The notes beneath the pieces are model-generated. The model saw only the letters and a list, made by a program, of their open reading frames with translations. It ran no database searches and had not been told where the DNA came from. From Mesorhabditis belari (taxonomy: Eukaryota > Nematoda > Chromadorea > Rhabditida > Rhabditidae), in contig CAUEEP010000930.1 in NCBI GenBank assembly GCA_958450365.1, positions 682,001 to 746,000 of the forward strand: 64,000 bases of DNA, read 5' to 3'. Shown in pieces: positions 1-11,497 of the stretch (position 1 is its first letter; the number at the start of each line of letters is the position of its first letter). Made by a program: the position numbers and the translations under genes.

Positions 1-1403
1 GGAAGTGGCGGATCTAAAACAAAACAATGATTTTTATTTAGCGCAAACTTATTAGAGAATAATATTCTCTAAGATTAATAAATCGAACCCCACCATTCGT
101 GTCTCCTCTTTTCCGTCTTTCTTGAATTTCACCTTCAGCATTGAGAGCTTTACAGAAGGTTCCTCGGGGCACATCGGTCCAATCTAAATATAAGATCACA
201 AAGAAAAAGAAATTTTTCCACCTTGGTGTTCGTCACAGTGATATCTGGAGTGATCGTCATCGTCTCATCTTTCTCCATCGGGAAATACTAAAAAAACAGT
301 TGGGTGCGTTAAAAAATGAGCTCAACCTTATGGCATTTGGTTTTGCCAGTTTCCAAAAAATTGCACAACATGACAATTGTCTCGACGGCTTCCTGAATCA
401 CCATGTACCTAAAATGAAAAAGTTTTTCTAGTTTACAAAAAGGCGCAAACTAACCAAAAATCGACGACCGTGTTTTCGAGAGGTCCCTGGGTGCAGATGA
501 AACGATTCTCGGCCTGCGGTGTCTTCACAAAGTTGGCATGGATGTATTCGCATGGAGCTCCCGGGAACTTGATCACCACTCGACGCGCATCTCCACATGG
601 TACATCTTGATATCTAAAAATAAAGTTTATCAGTAGGTTTATCTAAGATATAACTTATACATCTAAAGCTTACCGATTTCGTTGCGGTTGAGCTCCCTGA
701 TTGGCTTTGAAAGCATCGTACGTCATTCCCTCTGGACACCATTTCGATAACTGGCGATACTCGTTGCGAAGAGCCGGTACGCCCATGTCGAGAGTCCGTT
801 GAATCCATTTGTGGACCTAAATTGAAATATACTATGCAATAACCATTGCTAAATAAAGAACAAGATTAAAAACGTACTTGCTGTTCAGCTCCAGGAACGG
901 CGTCATCTTTTGAATCCTTTCTGCTTTCTATCACTCCAGTCTCGTCTTTCTTTGGTTCCTAAAAACAATAATAAAAATTGTTTTAAAGCAACTAACACAG
1001 GTATAGGTAAAAGTAGAAATCTTTTACCTTGTGTTTCTCGGAAGCTGAGGCTCCTCCTCCTTCTTGTGCAGTTTTCGTTGGTGGAGGTGACGGAGTGTTC
1101 GGTCCCGGATCCTGATCTCGGCTTGGTGACTCTTCTTTCTCTTTGTCACTCGCTCCAGTTCGACGGATGATGTCCCCTTCGTTTGTCGATCCTTTCTTGT
1201 TGTTAACTCTAAAACAAAAGGATTTGAAAAAGGACATAAACTCCGACGCTAATTAGTCCAAGCTGTCAATAATATTTGTTCTTAACAGTGCACATCCTGT
1301 AGTTGCTCCTATTTCCCCAACAAAGATAAGAAAAAACTATTAACAATAAGACACTACTTGAACAAGTAAAAAAATAACAAAATTTCACTCACCCTCGGCA
1401 CAT
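1..1403 (-). CDS. Protein tyrosine phosphatase, nematode non-receptor type (3' end outside window)
   Basis: Coding exons (minus strand, 5' to 3'): 1393-1403, 1028-1208, 878-958, 674-816, 455-613, 327-408, 222-287, 94-183 and 1-13. All phases close and give about 275 aa before the edge. The first ~90 residues are a charged, Pro/Ser-rich tail. The phosphatase domain starts near residue 92 (VHKWIQRTL) and carries family landmarks: RYQDVPCGDARRVVIKFPG, YIHANFVKTP, RFICTQGPL, DFWYMVIQE and VETIVMLCNF. The last residues seen (TRMIRHF) lead toward the region before the WPD loop, so the WPD loop and the catalytic HCx5R lie left of the window and cannot be checked. It is likely a cytosolic enzyme that removes phosphate from phosphotyrosine. 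Nematodes have many such genes, several germline-expressed, so no orthologue is named. The start rests on the 11-nt first exon, whose phase fits; a later in-frame ATG at 1235-1237 exists but would need the acceptor at 1209-1213 to be unused. Confidence 0.9.
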
Positions 1404-1989
1404 ATTGTTGTCGTTTGCGTTGAAAATTATCGATTTGCAGAAACGTCCAAATGGGAAAGTAGCCGGAATAAGAAATGATTTTTTGATCGATAAGAATTCT
1501 TTTAAATGAAAAACATATGCAAATTTCGGAAACATCTAGATTACTACATCCTCGCCATCTATTTCTTCTCAAACTTCCAACTTCAAGTTGTAGCACAACT
1601 TGTCCATCGGAAAATGTCTATGTTCAAGTTCTTCATTTCGAACGAAAGATTGGAGTGTTGGAGCTATCCTTTTTTCGTTTGCAAATCTATAACGGATAGG
1701 CTGAAGAAAATCAACGAAGCATTCTAAACCAATCCGACTTCCATCTACCGTTAAAAATTTCATCAAATTTCTGTCAGCATGCTTTTTGGATAAGGAAGAG
1801 TACTAGATCTAAAAGGTAAAGTCTAATAACTACCCCTCCAATGTTTTAAATTGTAGTTATTACAACGTCTAATTTCAACTAACAACCTTCATTCCAACCG
1901 TTTACTATTCGCCTCATAAAATTTTCACAAAAACATGGTATTGCACAAATAAAGATCAAGTTTGTAAATCATTCGTTGAGTGCTGTCCT
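1404..1989. other. Intergenic spacer
   Basis: AT-rich spacer between two minus-strand genes, holding the 3' UTR of the upstream gene and the promoter of the phosphatase gene. Short open frames occur here (for example 1506-1727 on plus and 1569-1766 on minus), but they overlap on opposite strands, show no splice signals and resemble no protein I know. I see no RNA gene or repeat. Confidence 0.5.
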
Positions 1990-3516
1990 TCAGAGAACCT
2001 TCTTGCTGCGCATTTGACCGCTGTAGTCAATGGCAATTTGAATCTCAGGCTTTCCGCCAATCGACGCAAGCTAAACTCGGTGTTCATGAAAATCCACAAA
2101 ACAAACGCACCTTGTAAAGCGGAAGTCCCCTGTTAGCCTCTTTGTTGATGAGGAACAAGACATGCTTCTTCGAGGGGTACTCCTTCGTCAACAGAAAGAC
2201 TTGACCATCCCTAAAATAATATAATTTATAAACGTTGTTGCAATTGAAACGTACTTGAGCGGACGGGGCCCGATAATCTCATTCAGACATTTCTCAAGGG
2301 TCACCTCACCACCGACTTCTTCCTAAAGAGAAAATCGTAGAATTTAGACACAAGCTACCTCATACATCTTTGTATGACGACGATTGATTGGAATGACTTC
2401 GTGCTCGAGAATCTTCACCAACAGCATTTCATATTGATACGCACGAGTAGACGTGTTTCCGTAAGAACGCGGCTAAAAGTTATAGGTTAGTTTATTCAAC
2501 GATAAATATCATTTACTTCACTGGAAGAGCGCTGAAGCCGAGAGACGTCTTGTGAGAGAGAAACCGAATGACTCGGCTTTGAAATCCTAAACACAAAATT
2601 ATATAAAAATACACATGAAACTTTACGGTGTCGATGTAGCCAACGGCGAACTCGAAATAGGCGATTTGTTGACGCTCGCAACAGAGGCACAGCATGATAT
2701 CTAAAAACAGCAGTTAAAAGCTTGAATTCAATACGAACCACCGGTTGGAGCTTGTCCCTTTCCTTGCTCGCGCAAATTCGAGTCTCGTAGTACTTCTTGG
2801 CCTGTTGTTCGGACTCCCAACCAAAGGCACTGCGGTAACATTGCCAAGCCGAACAACCATCAGTTCCTAAAGCAAAGAATTACTTGTATGCAATGATGAA
2901 ATACCGTCCGGGTTCTTGACAAGCGTTGAGCAAGGAACACATAAGTAATGGCCACATCGTCCTCGTTGCTAAAAATAAATAACCATCAGGAATCCAATGT
3001 AAACGCTCACCGACAGCTTCTTTGGTTTATGCTTTTTCTTGCAAACACCGTCACACATCACTTTTGGCTCAATCGCTTCTACTTTGTGAAAACTATCATC
3101 TAAAGCAAAAACATTACAAAGTTAACCATGCTAACGCTCACCCCGTTCTTCAGCTCTATCCAGCGACTCGTGCAGCTCGTTCCAAGTAATCTCGTACTTG
3201 TAGTTGATTCTAAAAACAATCATGTCAAAGAATGAAATAGAACTCCTACAATTTCGTGTTCTTGTTGTAACGGGCGGTGAATGTGCAATCGGATGGGACA
3301 ATGGTGGCCGAGCGAAGGATTGGCGGCACATAGGCTCCCACCGGGACATCTTCACTAAAGAAATTGTGTAAAACAACGCAAAAACCGGTAACTTTATACA
3401 CCAAAGCACGCAAAATGGCAAAGAGGAAAAGCAAAAAACTTTAAAGAACTCAAGTTATCAAAGGTAAAGTTAAAGTAAAATAACAAAATCAAATCAAAAA
3501 CTCACGGGAATTTCAT
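1990..3516 (-). CDS. Unrecognised Cys-rich protein, 326 aa, 12 exons
   Basis: Exons 3506-3516, 3250-3354, 3142-3209, 3011-3099, 2905-2968, 2735-2866, 2622-2700, 2517-2586, 2359-2472, 2255-2322, 2111-2210 and 1990-2070 join in phase into 981 nt ending in TGA. The protein starts MKFPEDVPVGAYVPPILRSA and ends QIAIDYSGQMRSKKVL. I do not recognise the family. The middle third has clustered cysteines (CDGVCKKK, RGRCGHYLCVPC, GCSAWQCY, MLCLCCERQ) that suggest metal binding or disulfides, but no signal peptide or membrane segment is visible. After a Ser-rich stretch (about residues 184-206) follows a more regular C-terminal region with GGEVTLEKCLNEIIGPRPL and EYPSKKHVLFLINKEANRG. Nearly all introns are 35-60 nt and end in TTTAG. 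The first exon is only 11 nt, so the start is the least certain part. Confidence 0.8.
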
Positions 3517-4191
3517 AGTCGAAAGTGGATTTTGAAGAAACAAAGCAGAACAAGCAGAAGAAACCTCACAAAAAATAAGCAAATGATTTTGTGGCGAGCT
3601 TTAGCTTTAAATATAACCGTTAAGTGGTAATTTATAGTTGAAAATTTCGAAATTACATTTAAATTTAATATTTTTGGTACTATTTTATTTTGCTCTTTTA
3701 AAGTCTTGCATAAGTTTGCATTTTTTTTTGTGAAAAACTGCTAACAAACAAAATTTTATTGTAGAAAAGCATAAAAACACGTTCAAGTTTTCAATAAAAA
3801 GAAAGATTTCCAGGATTTAAAGCCGATAAAGCAAGAGAAAACGAAGAAAAACGGAAAACTCACTGAAATCATCATAAAATGAAAATGTTTTTAGGGTTTT
3901 ATTGATTTTTGGATATGCACTATATACAAATTAGCTGAGCTATGAAATTTAGATAAAAAGAAATTAGAAAAATTGGTTCAAGTTTAAAAAAATGTTTAAA
4001 ATTTAAAGTTTAAAAAAAGTTTAAAAAAATGTTTAAAATTTAAAGTTTAAAGAATTTAAAGATACTTTAAAGTTACCGTAGTCTGTCTGGCTGTCTGTCT
4101 GACTGTCTGGCTACAGTATACTGTAGTTAGACAATAGATAGTGCTTTAAAAATGTGTATTTTATCGTTATTTCAGATTTCATCGCCAGATT
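3517..4191. other. AT-rich intergenic region with CTGT microsatellite
   Basis: Between two minus-strand genes. It holds A/T-rich sequence with a direct repeat of a 'GTTTAAAATTTAAAG'-like unit near 3985-4050 and a short CTGTCTGG/CTGTCTGA microsatellite at about 4082-4112. I see no credible coding exon. Confidence 0.5.
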
Positions 4192-7100
4192 TCAGAGAAT
4201 ATCCGAGGCTCGCTTTGCATGATGGCTGTGATGGCGGCGAGCGGCGGCAATCTTTGTGATCTTTGCCGCAGTCTCCGGATATGAAACAGTGGATGTGGCC
4301 CGTTCACGAACACCATCGCATCCATCGTCACCAAATCCCATATAGGGCTCTTCGATGAGGCCCTGGAATTGTTTATTGAATCAATTTTCATTCAGATTTC
4401 ATAAGCTTACGATTTCATAATCTTAAGATTTATGCTACTCGATCACTATTAAACTTCTCGTTTTCTAAAATACGAAAAAGCTATCGTACTCTTTGGATTA
4501 GCTGGATGAAGGTCAGTGACTGGTCAGTGGCTGGTCAGTGACAGTGACTTTCATCCAGCTAAATCTAAACCAACGATTCTGAATAAGTTTCTCGAGCTGT
4601 ACAAGTTTCTCGAGCTCAAGAATTGTTTTATCTTCATCCAAGCAAGCTAAATCTAGATCTAAATCTAATCTAGACTAGATCTAAATCTAATCTAGACTAG
4701 ATCTAGTCTAATCTAGATCTAATCTATGTTTCTGTGCAAATTTAGTTAAAGTTAGAGTAGCCAAAGTTAAACTGATAACGTGCATTTTCAAAAAAATAAA
4801 TAATATTAACAAATTTTATGTGTGCAACTGTGGATTGAGAGGATATTGAATCGCTTAATCGAAAGAGAAGCCGACCACCTTGAGCGGGCGTTGTTGCTGT
4901 TGTTGATGGAAGTGCTCCTCATCTTTCTCTCCCTCTTCAATCTCAGCCATCAAACGATGATCGGAAACAAGTGAATACATTGAGCACGATTGTTGACGAT
5001 CTAGAATTTTATTGTTATTCTTTTGATTGTATTTTATTTTATTGTATTTTATTTTATTGTATTTTATTGTATTTTATTTTATTGTTATTCTTAGCCTCAA
5101 GAATTAGTTTGAACTAAAGATTCAAATCGCCAAATGCATTCTAGCTGATGAGAATAAACAGGCTGAGAATAGTCGCTACGTCGCTGAAGCCTTTTAACAG
5201 CTAAAGCAGTAGCTCACATTCCTGTGCTACGCGTTCCCGCATCTCACAATTAAAGCAACCAACCATCCCCTCTCCACAACATTGGGAACAACGCATTGAC
5301 TTGGAGAATAGCGCATTAACTTTTCTAAGTCCTTTTGTCTTTTGTCTAGACTTTTGTTTTCTAATAAAATGTGATTCAGAAAAGCCATTTGCATTTGGCG
5401 AAATGAATTTGGCGACCCAGCACCTGTCTATTTTGAACAATAATCCTGCTGCGTACTGTACTGTTGTTAGTCTGTTAAATAGTTGACTACCGTAAATACT
5501 GTATAGTACCCCACCCGCCCTCGTCCAGTCGCGTAGTCGCAAAAGTTTTTTAGTATTTCATTTTTTTCAAAGCTCCCGTACTTTCAAAAAATGTGTCTTT
5601 AGTATCAAAAAATAGCCCTGAATTTCAGCTATTTTTTGATACCTAAACGAGCATTGTAGCATAAACCAGTGTCGAGAAAAACTCGTTCAAAGCTAGATTA
5701 CGTAACACTCCGCACCGTCATTATTGTGGTGAGGTACTATTACAGTATTTACGGTAGGTTATTAGGTAGTTGACTAAGTTTTTAGTCTGTTAAGTTAAAT
5801 TTCAAAACCAATCGATCAATCGATTCTTTTCTTTTCTTTTCTCAATTTCCTATTTTTTTTTCCTAAACGTTTTCTGATTTCTTTTTAAGAACTCAAAGAA
5901 TTTAAGGATTTACTGTGCCTGTACCACTCATTGTCACCTATTCATAATCCCGTGAAAGACAACGGGAATTAGAAGAAAGATTAACAAGCGCTGTGCAAGG
6001 GTTTTTGGAAAAGAAATGAAAATGATAAGTTTTTTGGAAATAGTGATTGGGATGGACTTTAAGGAAAATAGAAATTTCAATGCTAAAAGTAAGCCAGCCC
6101 AAACCCGTTCTGCTCTTTGTGCTCTAGCAAACGCACGCTTGCTAGCACACTAGAGCTTATAGATGTTAAAATTATAATCGCTAGAAGTCTATTGATCATA
6201 GATTCCAAGTTTTCAAGAATCTAGCGCACCAGAAAGCTCGCGTTTACACATCAAGCAAAAAGCACATCAAGCTAGATTTCTAGACTAGCTGTAGCTACAG
6301 TCTTCAAAAGTGTAGTTTAAAGTTTATTTAGTGATATTCTAATTTGTTTCAAATTGTTGTTCAATTCAATTCAATTCAATTGTTTCAATTTCAATTTCAA
6401 TCCCAATCCTCACCTAGATTCCGAATCGTTTGTATTCCCTCTCCAAGTTGTCTCATCCCCTCCAATGGGCACTTCACATCATCCTCGACTTTCTTCGCGA
6501 ACGTGCGAATGATCAACTCCTCCCAAAGTTTATTTGGACTGTGCTTCTGCAAATTTGAAGGGTTTTTAAAGAAATGTTCAACTTTTTGATTAAGCTTTAC
6601 TTTTTGACTACTTTCTAAAAGGTTACAGGGTTCTAAAAGGTACCTAAAAGGTTCTAAAAGGTGCCTTATAAAATTAACTTCAACTAGCTCTAAACCTTTC
6701 TTTCTTCTTTCTTCCTTTTTGCAAGTCTTCTAAATTCTTCAAAAAGTCTTCAAAATTTTCTCCCAATCTATTCCGGGTTAAAGAAGGGAAGGGACAGGCC
6801 GGAAAATAAAGTAAACATTTGACTCAGCCCATTCACAAAAGATTTCCTATCCAAAAAAAAGGATAATAGCCCGGGTCAAAAGATTCAATCTGAGCTAGAG
6901 AAAATTGGGGGTGGAAAAATAAACACAAAATAGATTTAAAACGCGAAGGAATGACGTAAAAACTTGAAAAATTTCGAGAGTGGGTGGATAGTAAAAGTTG
7001 CAAATGTTTTGGCTTTGATAAGGATTCTTGATTTTGATTTTGGGGGTAGGCTAGTTTCCGCAACTTTTTTTGCGCAACTGGGTCGTTTGCGCAACTCACC

Positions 7101-8097
7101 ATAACTTTCTTCTAAGCGGGCTAATCTTTATGAATTTGGTTTCATTTTGGTGCACTTATTGAGATCTACAAAATGAAATCAAAATCATAAAGATTAGCCC
7201 ACTTAGAAGAAAGTTATGGTGAGTTGCGCAAATGACCCTCTTGCGCAAAAAAAAGTTGCGGAAACTAGCCTACCCCTGATTTTGAAATGGGAAATGCTTT
7301 GGAAATTAACAATTGCTAAAGCCAAAGACAATAGGAAAAACTACAATAATCCAGTAAAGGAAAAATTTCGTACCCAAGTTCTTTTTCTTTCACTAACGAT
7401 TAAAGATAATGTAGTTTCCCTTTCTGAAAGCTAAAAATTGAAATTTTCGTTAGTCAGCTGAAAATGCAAAGAAAGAAAGAATCAAAGCCAAAACATTTTT
7501 GAAAGAACTCTAGCTTTGGAAGCGGAAATGATCCAAACTGGATCCAAAACTTTAACACAAACGCTCAAGATATTCTAGCTAACCCATCACTTATCAAAGA
7601 TCAATGGTATACTCGATATTCTCGATCTAACTGTAACTGTAACATTTCTAAATCCTATCTCACTTTACAATATCCCATTCACTCACCTCGAGCACTTCCC
7701 CATTGCTCATCTTTCTTCCATCAGCCGAATAGGCGATCTTCTCGATTTTTCGTCGGCCGAAGAGCGGTCTAGAAGTTGGATGACCGTTTTTGGAGGAGCT
7801 GAAAATTGAGTGACCTGTAAGAGAGTTTCCGTTGAACGTTCGTTGATTTCTCCTTCTTTCCATTTCCTTTCTCATTCCCAATCTCAGCCACCACCGCCGA
7901 ATTCGCTTCCGCCTGCGCGGCGGCGTTTGGTGAACGCCTTTAAAGGAAAAATGGAAAAATGAACATAGGTTTACAGAAAGAAGAAGAGAGCCTAGCCCTA
8001 GCCCTAGCCTCAAATAGAAAGCTTTTCGAAATAGTCACCTTGGAGCCGCATAGAAGTCCATTGTGCTGTCGCACTGCACATTCACCATCCCAATCAT
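4192..8097 (-). CDS. Unrecognised conserved-looking protein, 229 aa, possible alternative 3' ends
   Basis: Exons 8039-8097, 7815-7937, 7687-7768, 6414-6546, 4879-5000 and 4192-4362 join in phase (690 nt). The protein begins MIGMVNVQCDSTMDFYAAP. It has an Ala/Lys-rich segment, then a compact region with GRRKIEKIAYSADGRKMSNG and LWEELIIRTFAKKVEDD, a Glu- and Gln-rich stretch (EEGEKDEEHFHQQQQQ), and a C-terminus ending AAARRHHSHHAKRASDIL. No signal peptide, membrane segment or enzyme motif is visible, and I cannot assign a family. Exon 5 can also read through its donor at 4879 and stop after KVVGFSFD, giving a shorter protein ending at 4857. Both ends look coding, so alternative 3' processing is likely. 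The two large introns (5001-6413 and 6547-7686) each hold a palindromic element. Confidence 0.72.
4500..4735. repeat. Two short tandem/palindromic tracts
   Basis: Within the last intron of the gene at 4192-8097. Positions 4510-4555 repeat GGTCAGTGACT-like units. Positions 4640-4730 are built from alternating AGATCTAAATC and TCTAGA blocks, so that segment is palindromic at several scales. No coding potential. Confidence 0.6.
5488..5756. mobile_element. Foldback MITE, family A (TACCGTAAATACTGTA ends), copy 1
   Basis: Terminal inverted repeats: the left end starts TACCGTAAATACTGTA, the right end finishes TACAGTATTTACGGTA. The interior is also palindromic: AAAAATAGCCCTGAATTTCAG is followed by an inverted match, and GTCGAGAAAAACTCGTTCAAAG has its counterpart on the other arm in the other copies. 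It lies in an intron. Related copies are at 43589-44115, 55922-56130 and 60575-60839. It is non-coding, so a non-autonomous DNA element is inferred. Confidence 0.8.
7042..7276. mobile_element. Foldback MITE, family B (GGGGTAGGCTAGTTTCCGC ends)
   Basis: A near-perfect palindrome of about 235 bp. The left arm starts GGGGGTAGGCTAGTTTCCGC and runs through TTGCGCAACTCACCATAAC; the right arm carries the reverse complement, ending GGAAACTAGCCTACCCC. The loop is around 7150-7175. It lies in an intron of the 4192-8097 gene and produces spurious open frames on both strands. Poly-T followed by TTGCGCA near the ends is shared with family E (29525 and 34664). Confidence 0.8.
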
Positions 8098-8568
8098 GGC
8101 TGTTGATTAGCTGAAAGTGTAAATTGTAATGAAAAATTGTAAATTTTAAGAATCAATAAGATGAAGGACTTCGAAATGTCAAGCTAATAAACTGCAAATC
8201 AATTCAAAAATAACAGTAAGATTAATGTGGAAGAAGTTACTGCTTTAAAAAGTTAAACAAGCTGTTTCGTATATTCTTTTCATCACTTGGCCTATTCAAG
8301 AAAACGAAATCAGGAAATGTTCAAAGGAGAGGACTTTTCAATTCTCATGAAACCCCGTCTTTTGCTCTGAAAGACCTCCTCATGGTATTGCTATTTGAAG
8401 GAGGGGTGAGGGATACCATCCGCTGTTGACTCCGCCCACATCGTCCCTAAAAAAAACGAGCCCCGTTAAAGCAAATGTTATTCACGGATTGTTGGCAAGT
8501 TTTCTTATCAATCTTGGGTTTACACGAAATGGCGAACAACCATCCCTGCATAAGCCCCCGCAAAACTC
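8098..8568. other. Intergenic region, upstream of the 4192-8097 gene
   Basis: Promoter side of the minus-strand gene ending at 8097. An open frame at 8426-8620 (plus) has no splice context or recognisable product. Nothing else is supported. Confidence 0.4.
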
Positions 8569-8847
8569 TCAACGAAAACCGTGTCCACGACAAGACACCT
8601 TCACAAAGCCTACACCCTAAGCGGTGATTATGTATTTCACAAATAGTTCTGAGCCAAGGATGACGTAGGAAGGCAAGGGAGAATCTCTACTTACGGGTAC
8701 CACATAGACGCCACAAATTGCGTCAAACTCACGAAATATTCTTTTTGAAAATACTAGAGTTCCGGTTTCGTTCAAGAAAAATAAAAGATTATGCCTTGTG
8801 TCAAGTGTACAGAGGTTCGCACAGTCCAAGAAAGAAATCAGTAAGTT
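8569..8847 (-). pseudogene. Possible small gene or gene fragment of unknown identity
   Basis: Two candidate exons: 8695-8847, bounded by acceptor CATATCTAG and donor CCC|GTAAGT, and 8569-8616, bounded by acceptor CACCGCTTAG and ending in TGA. They join in phase 0. The frame reads NLLISFLDCANLCTLDT, then a hydrophobic patch (LLFFLNETGTLVFSKRIF) and GVYVVPGVGFVKVSC. No start exon was found upstream. It could be a decayed exon pair or the 3' end of a short gene. No family is recognised. Confidence 0.3.
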
Positions 8848-9020
8848 CTAGATATGAAATCATCAAATCTTAGTAAATCATGGTGATTTCCCTTTGTCGT
8901 ACCTTTAAAGCTAAGAAGCTTTTGTGCCAATTTTTTAGTTCATGTAATGTCTTTCCAAGTGTATTTAAGGTAATTTATGCGTCCCAAATAACAAAAATTT
9001 ATCAACAAAAAAGAAATTAT

Positions 9021-10184
9021 TTACTCTTCATCGTCTCCGGCTCCAGCATCACCCTTCTTCATCGAACGTCTCTTCACTCTTCCTGGGCGGCCACCTCCGA
9101 ATGGAGATGTAAGTGCGAATTCGATGTGCTTCTGGGAATCCAGTCGAACCATAAATGAAGGAACGTTGACGACTTGACGGCGAACACTAAAACAAATTGA
9201 TCAATTCCCCATCGTTCTTAATTTATTTTTACATAGTCTTTTAATGCTCAAAAATAATATATTAATACTTCAAATACCATTACTAGATAAAGTGAAAAGC
9301 TAACCGAATGTGTCTTTGGCGGATCAAAACACGCGCATGGTGAATCGATTTGGCGAGTCCGAGCTTGAACACTTGAGTTTGGAGACGTCGCTCAAGGAAA
9401 TCCTCAACACGGAGACCGAGGACGTAATCGAGCTTCATCTTGTCTTCTGGGAGCACACCGATGCGGACGAGACGACGGAGAAGAGCATTTCCCTCGAAAA
9501 GACGCTTAGGGTCTTTCTCTTCCAATGTCAACAGGTCTCGAGCAGCTTTGCGCACCTTGGCCAAGGTGTATTTCACACGCCACACCTCACGCTTGTTGGC
9601 CAAACCGAACTCGCCGATGAGCTTGAGTTCCTAAAAAGAAAAGAATCAAAATTTTTTAGAAAACAACAACTTTTTAAAAAGTTTGTTGAAAGGTTGACTA
9701 TCTCGATGTTTCGTTTTTGCAAGTAGGATCTTTTCCAAAGCGGAGGGGAACGACTATGCTAGTGATTTTTAAAACGATCCTGATAACTAAAATAACCCGT
9801 TGAATTTCACATCTTGCTTAAACCAATAGCAAGACCACAACCCTTTAGTCGCAAAATTTAGATGGTTCAAAACTGTGCAAAACCACCAGAAATTTTCCTA
9901 GATTGGAAATCGGTTCACGATCACATCATGGTTAGAATCTTTTACAAACACAGAACTACTCCTGCAACCCGTTAACAATTGACATCGTTTTGGCAAGTAG
10001 GATATTTTCCAAAGAGGAGAGGGACGATTATCACAAAGATTATGTGTATTATTGCCGTTTAACCAACTTTTACTCCAAAATATATAAAACAAACAAAAAA
10101 AAGTACCTGATCGAGACGTTCCTTCTCGAATGGACGGCGTGGGGTCTTCGTGACTTTCGAATGGACACATTTTACCCGCGGCAT
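9021..10184 (-). CDS. rps-9: 40S ribosomal protein S9 (uS4)
   Basis: Three exons (10107-10184, 9305-9630, 9021-9186; 570 nt) encode 189 aa, the usual length for eukaryotic uS4. The sequence starts [20 protein letters not shown] and continues with [38 protein letters not shown] and the S4-type RNA-binding stretch [19 protein letters not shown] and [20 protein letters not shown], ending in an acidic tail (AGAGDDEE). It is a small-subunit component that binds 18S rRNA near the decoding entry site. The ATG is preceded by TTTCAG|GCAAC, a good trans-splice acceptor, which fixes the start. It diverges from lsm-1 with 287 bp between start codons. The first intron carries a duplicated segment annotated separately. 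Confidence 0.98.
9712..10035. repeat. Duplicated ~45-nt segment in rps-9 intron 1
   Basis: TGCAAGTAGGATCTTTTCC with the following AAAGCGGAGGGGAACGACTA (from about 9718) is matched by GGCAAGTAGGATATTTTCC with AAAGAGGAGAGGGACGATTA (from about 9993), same orientation, about 275 nt apart. Similarity also extends a few bases 5'. Ribosomal protein introns often host snoRNAs, but I could not find a clear pair of C/D or H/ACA boxes, so this is listed only as a repeat. Confidence 0.5.
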
Positions 10185-10471
10185 GTTGCCTGAAATCAAA
10201 AATATTAAGTTTTGCTTGCAAAATGAGCCAAAGAAACAAAAAAGTACGAAAGAAATTGTTAGTGGAGCAATTTCAACTTTGAAAAAAGAAAAGAAAATGG
10301 CCCGAATGGATTACGGTAGGCGGGACAAATAATGTCGCGTCGCTTGCCTCGAGACCTTAATGCGTAATTTGTATTGCCGCGTCGGCCATCGCTTTTCTTT
10401 TTACGCGCTCTATTCTTTCTTCTCTTGGAGCTCTCAACTCAATCTAAAACTATATTTTTTTGATATTCAAG
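10185..10471. promoter_or_regulatory. Bidirectional promoter between rps-9 and lsm-1
   Basis: 287 bp separates the two divergent start codons. It must hold both promoters and the outron sequences. No TATA box stands out. A TTTTTGATATTCAAG tract precedes the lsm-1 ATG and TTTGATTTCAG precedes that of rps-9, both fitting trans-splice acceptors. Confidence 0.6.
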
Positions 10472-11156
10472 ATGGAGTTGCCACATCCTTATCTACCGGG
10501 TGCAATCAGTCTTCTCGATCAACTCGACAAGCGACTCATCGTCGTTCTACGTGATGGCCGAAAACTTGTCGGATGTTTGCGCTCGATCGACCAATTCGCG
10601 AATCTGATATTGGATGAAGTGGTGGAAAGGACGTTTTTCGACAAGTACTACAGCGATATTCGCCAAGGATTTCTGTTGATTCGAGGAGAGAACGTCGTGC
10701 TAGCGGGGGAAATTGATGAGACGGTCGACACTGGCTTAACGAAGGCGGGTGTTTTAAGGGTTAACTTGAAAAGGTGAATTGGAAACGCATCTTTTTTTGG
10801 TTAAGCTATTAGTTCTAAGCGTTAATAAAACGTTTTATGTGAAGAAACGTTAAGGATAATGCTAGCGAAAAAGCATATCAAATTCCAAAAAGGTGACCTT
10901 TTGCTACCTCTATCATTAAGCTTTGCAAAACTGGTTGTCATTTTGTTTCGTTATTGTTAAAATCTTTTGAATTTTAGATTTCAGTCGAGGAAATGAATCG
11001 TATGGAAGAGGAGAGGAACGAGCGCCAACGAAAAGTAAACTTACGCTTCTTTTATTCTAATTTCTTTTATTTTAATTTCTTTAGATTGAACAACGAAAGA
11101 CGGCAATCTCTGCAAAGGGAAAATTGAAGGAAGCAGACATGGATGATGCGTATTGA
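10472..11156 (+). CDS. lsm-1: U6 snRNA-associated Sm-like protein LSm1
   Basis: Exons 10472-10759, 10978-11034 and 11085-11156. The Sm fold is complete: Sm1 motif around LLDQLDKRLIVVLRDGRKLV with GCLRSIDQFANLILDEVVER, and Sm2 around LLIRGENVVLAGEID. The family-typical C-terminal extension follows (ISVEEMNRMEEERNERQRK), ending in an acidic DMDDAY tail like other LSm1 proteins. LSm1 is the subunit that defines the cytoplasmic LSm1-7 ring, which binds oligoadenylated mRNA 3' ends and promotes decapping. I chose the ATG at 10472 over the in-frame one at 10460, because a 3' splice-like site lies directly before it. The exon 1 donor (AGG|GTTAAC) is chosen by phase; GGT|GTTTTA at 10750 is an alternative that would drop three residues. 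Confidence 0.95.
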
Positions 11157-11497
11157 TAAAGTTGGTTTGCACTTTTTCATGTAAAGCACAGAAGCTAAAG
11201 AAATAGGGGCTAATTTTATAAGCTAATTAGTTTTTTAATTGACTTGCTCAATATTTTACCTAGTACTAGTTATTTCAGATTAACAAAGAAATGCTATATT
11301 TACGAGTTCTTTTTTAGAGTTTGACTACAAATTGTGAGATTCAACATCGGGATATTCTCTACTTTGCCATCTTTTTTTTCACCGGATATGAAAAATTGAT
11401 TTGATTCTTCCGGTTTAATAATTTATATATGTATAATAAATACTGATTATGAAGTTACTCTCATTTTTGAAGTTTTGGCGTTTGAACATCAATTTTT
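11157..11497. other. Short intergenic spacer
   Basis: 3' UTR of lsm-1 and upstream region of the UMP-CMP kinase. An AATAAA-like signal (ATAATAAATACTG) lies near 11434. No other feature is seen. Confidence 0.5.

Noticed and set aside
9310..9726. 138-aa plus-strand ORF
   Set aside because: Antisense shadow of the long rps-9 exon.
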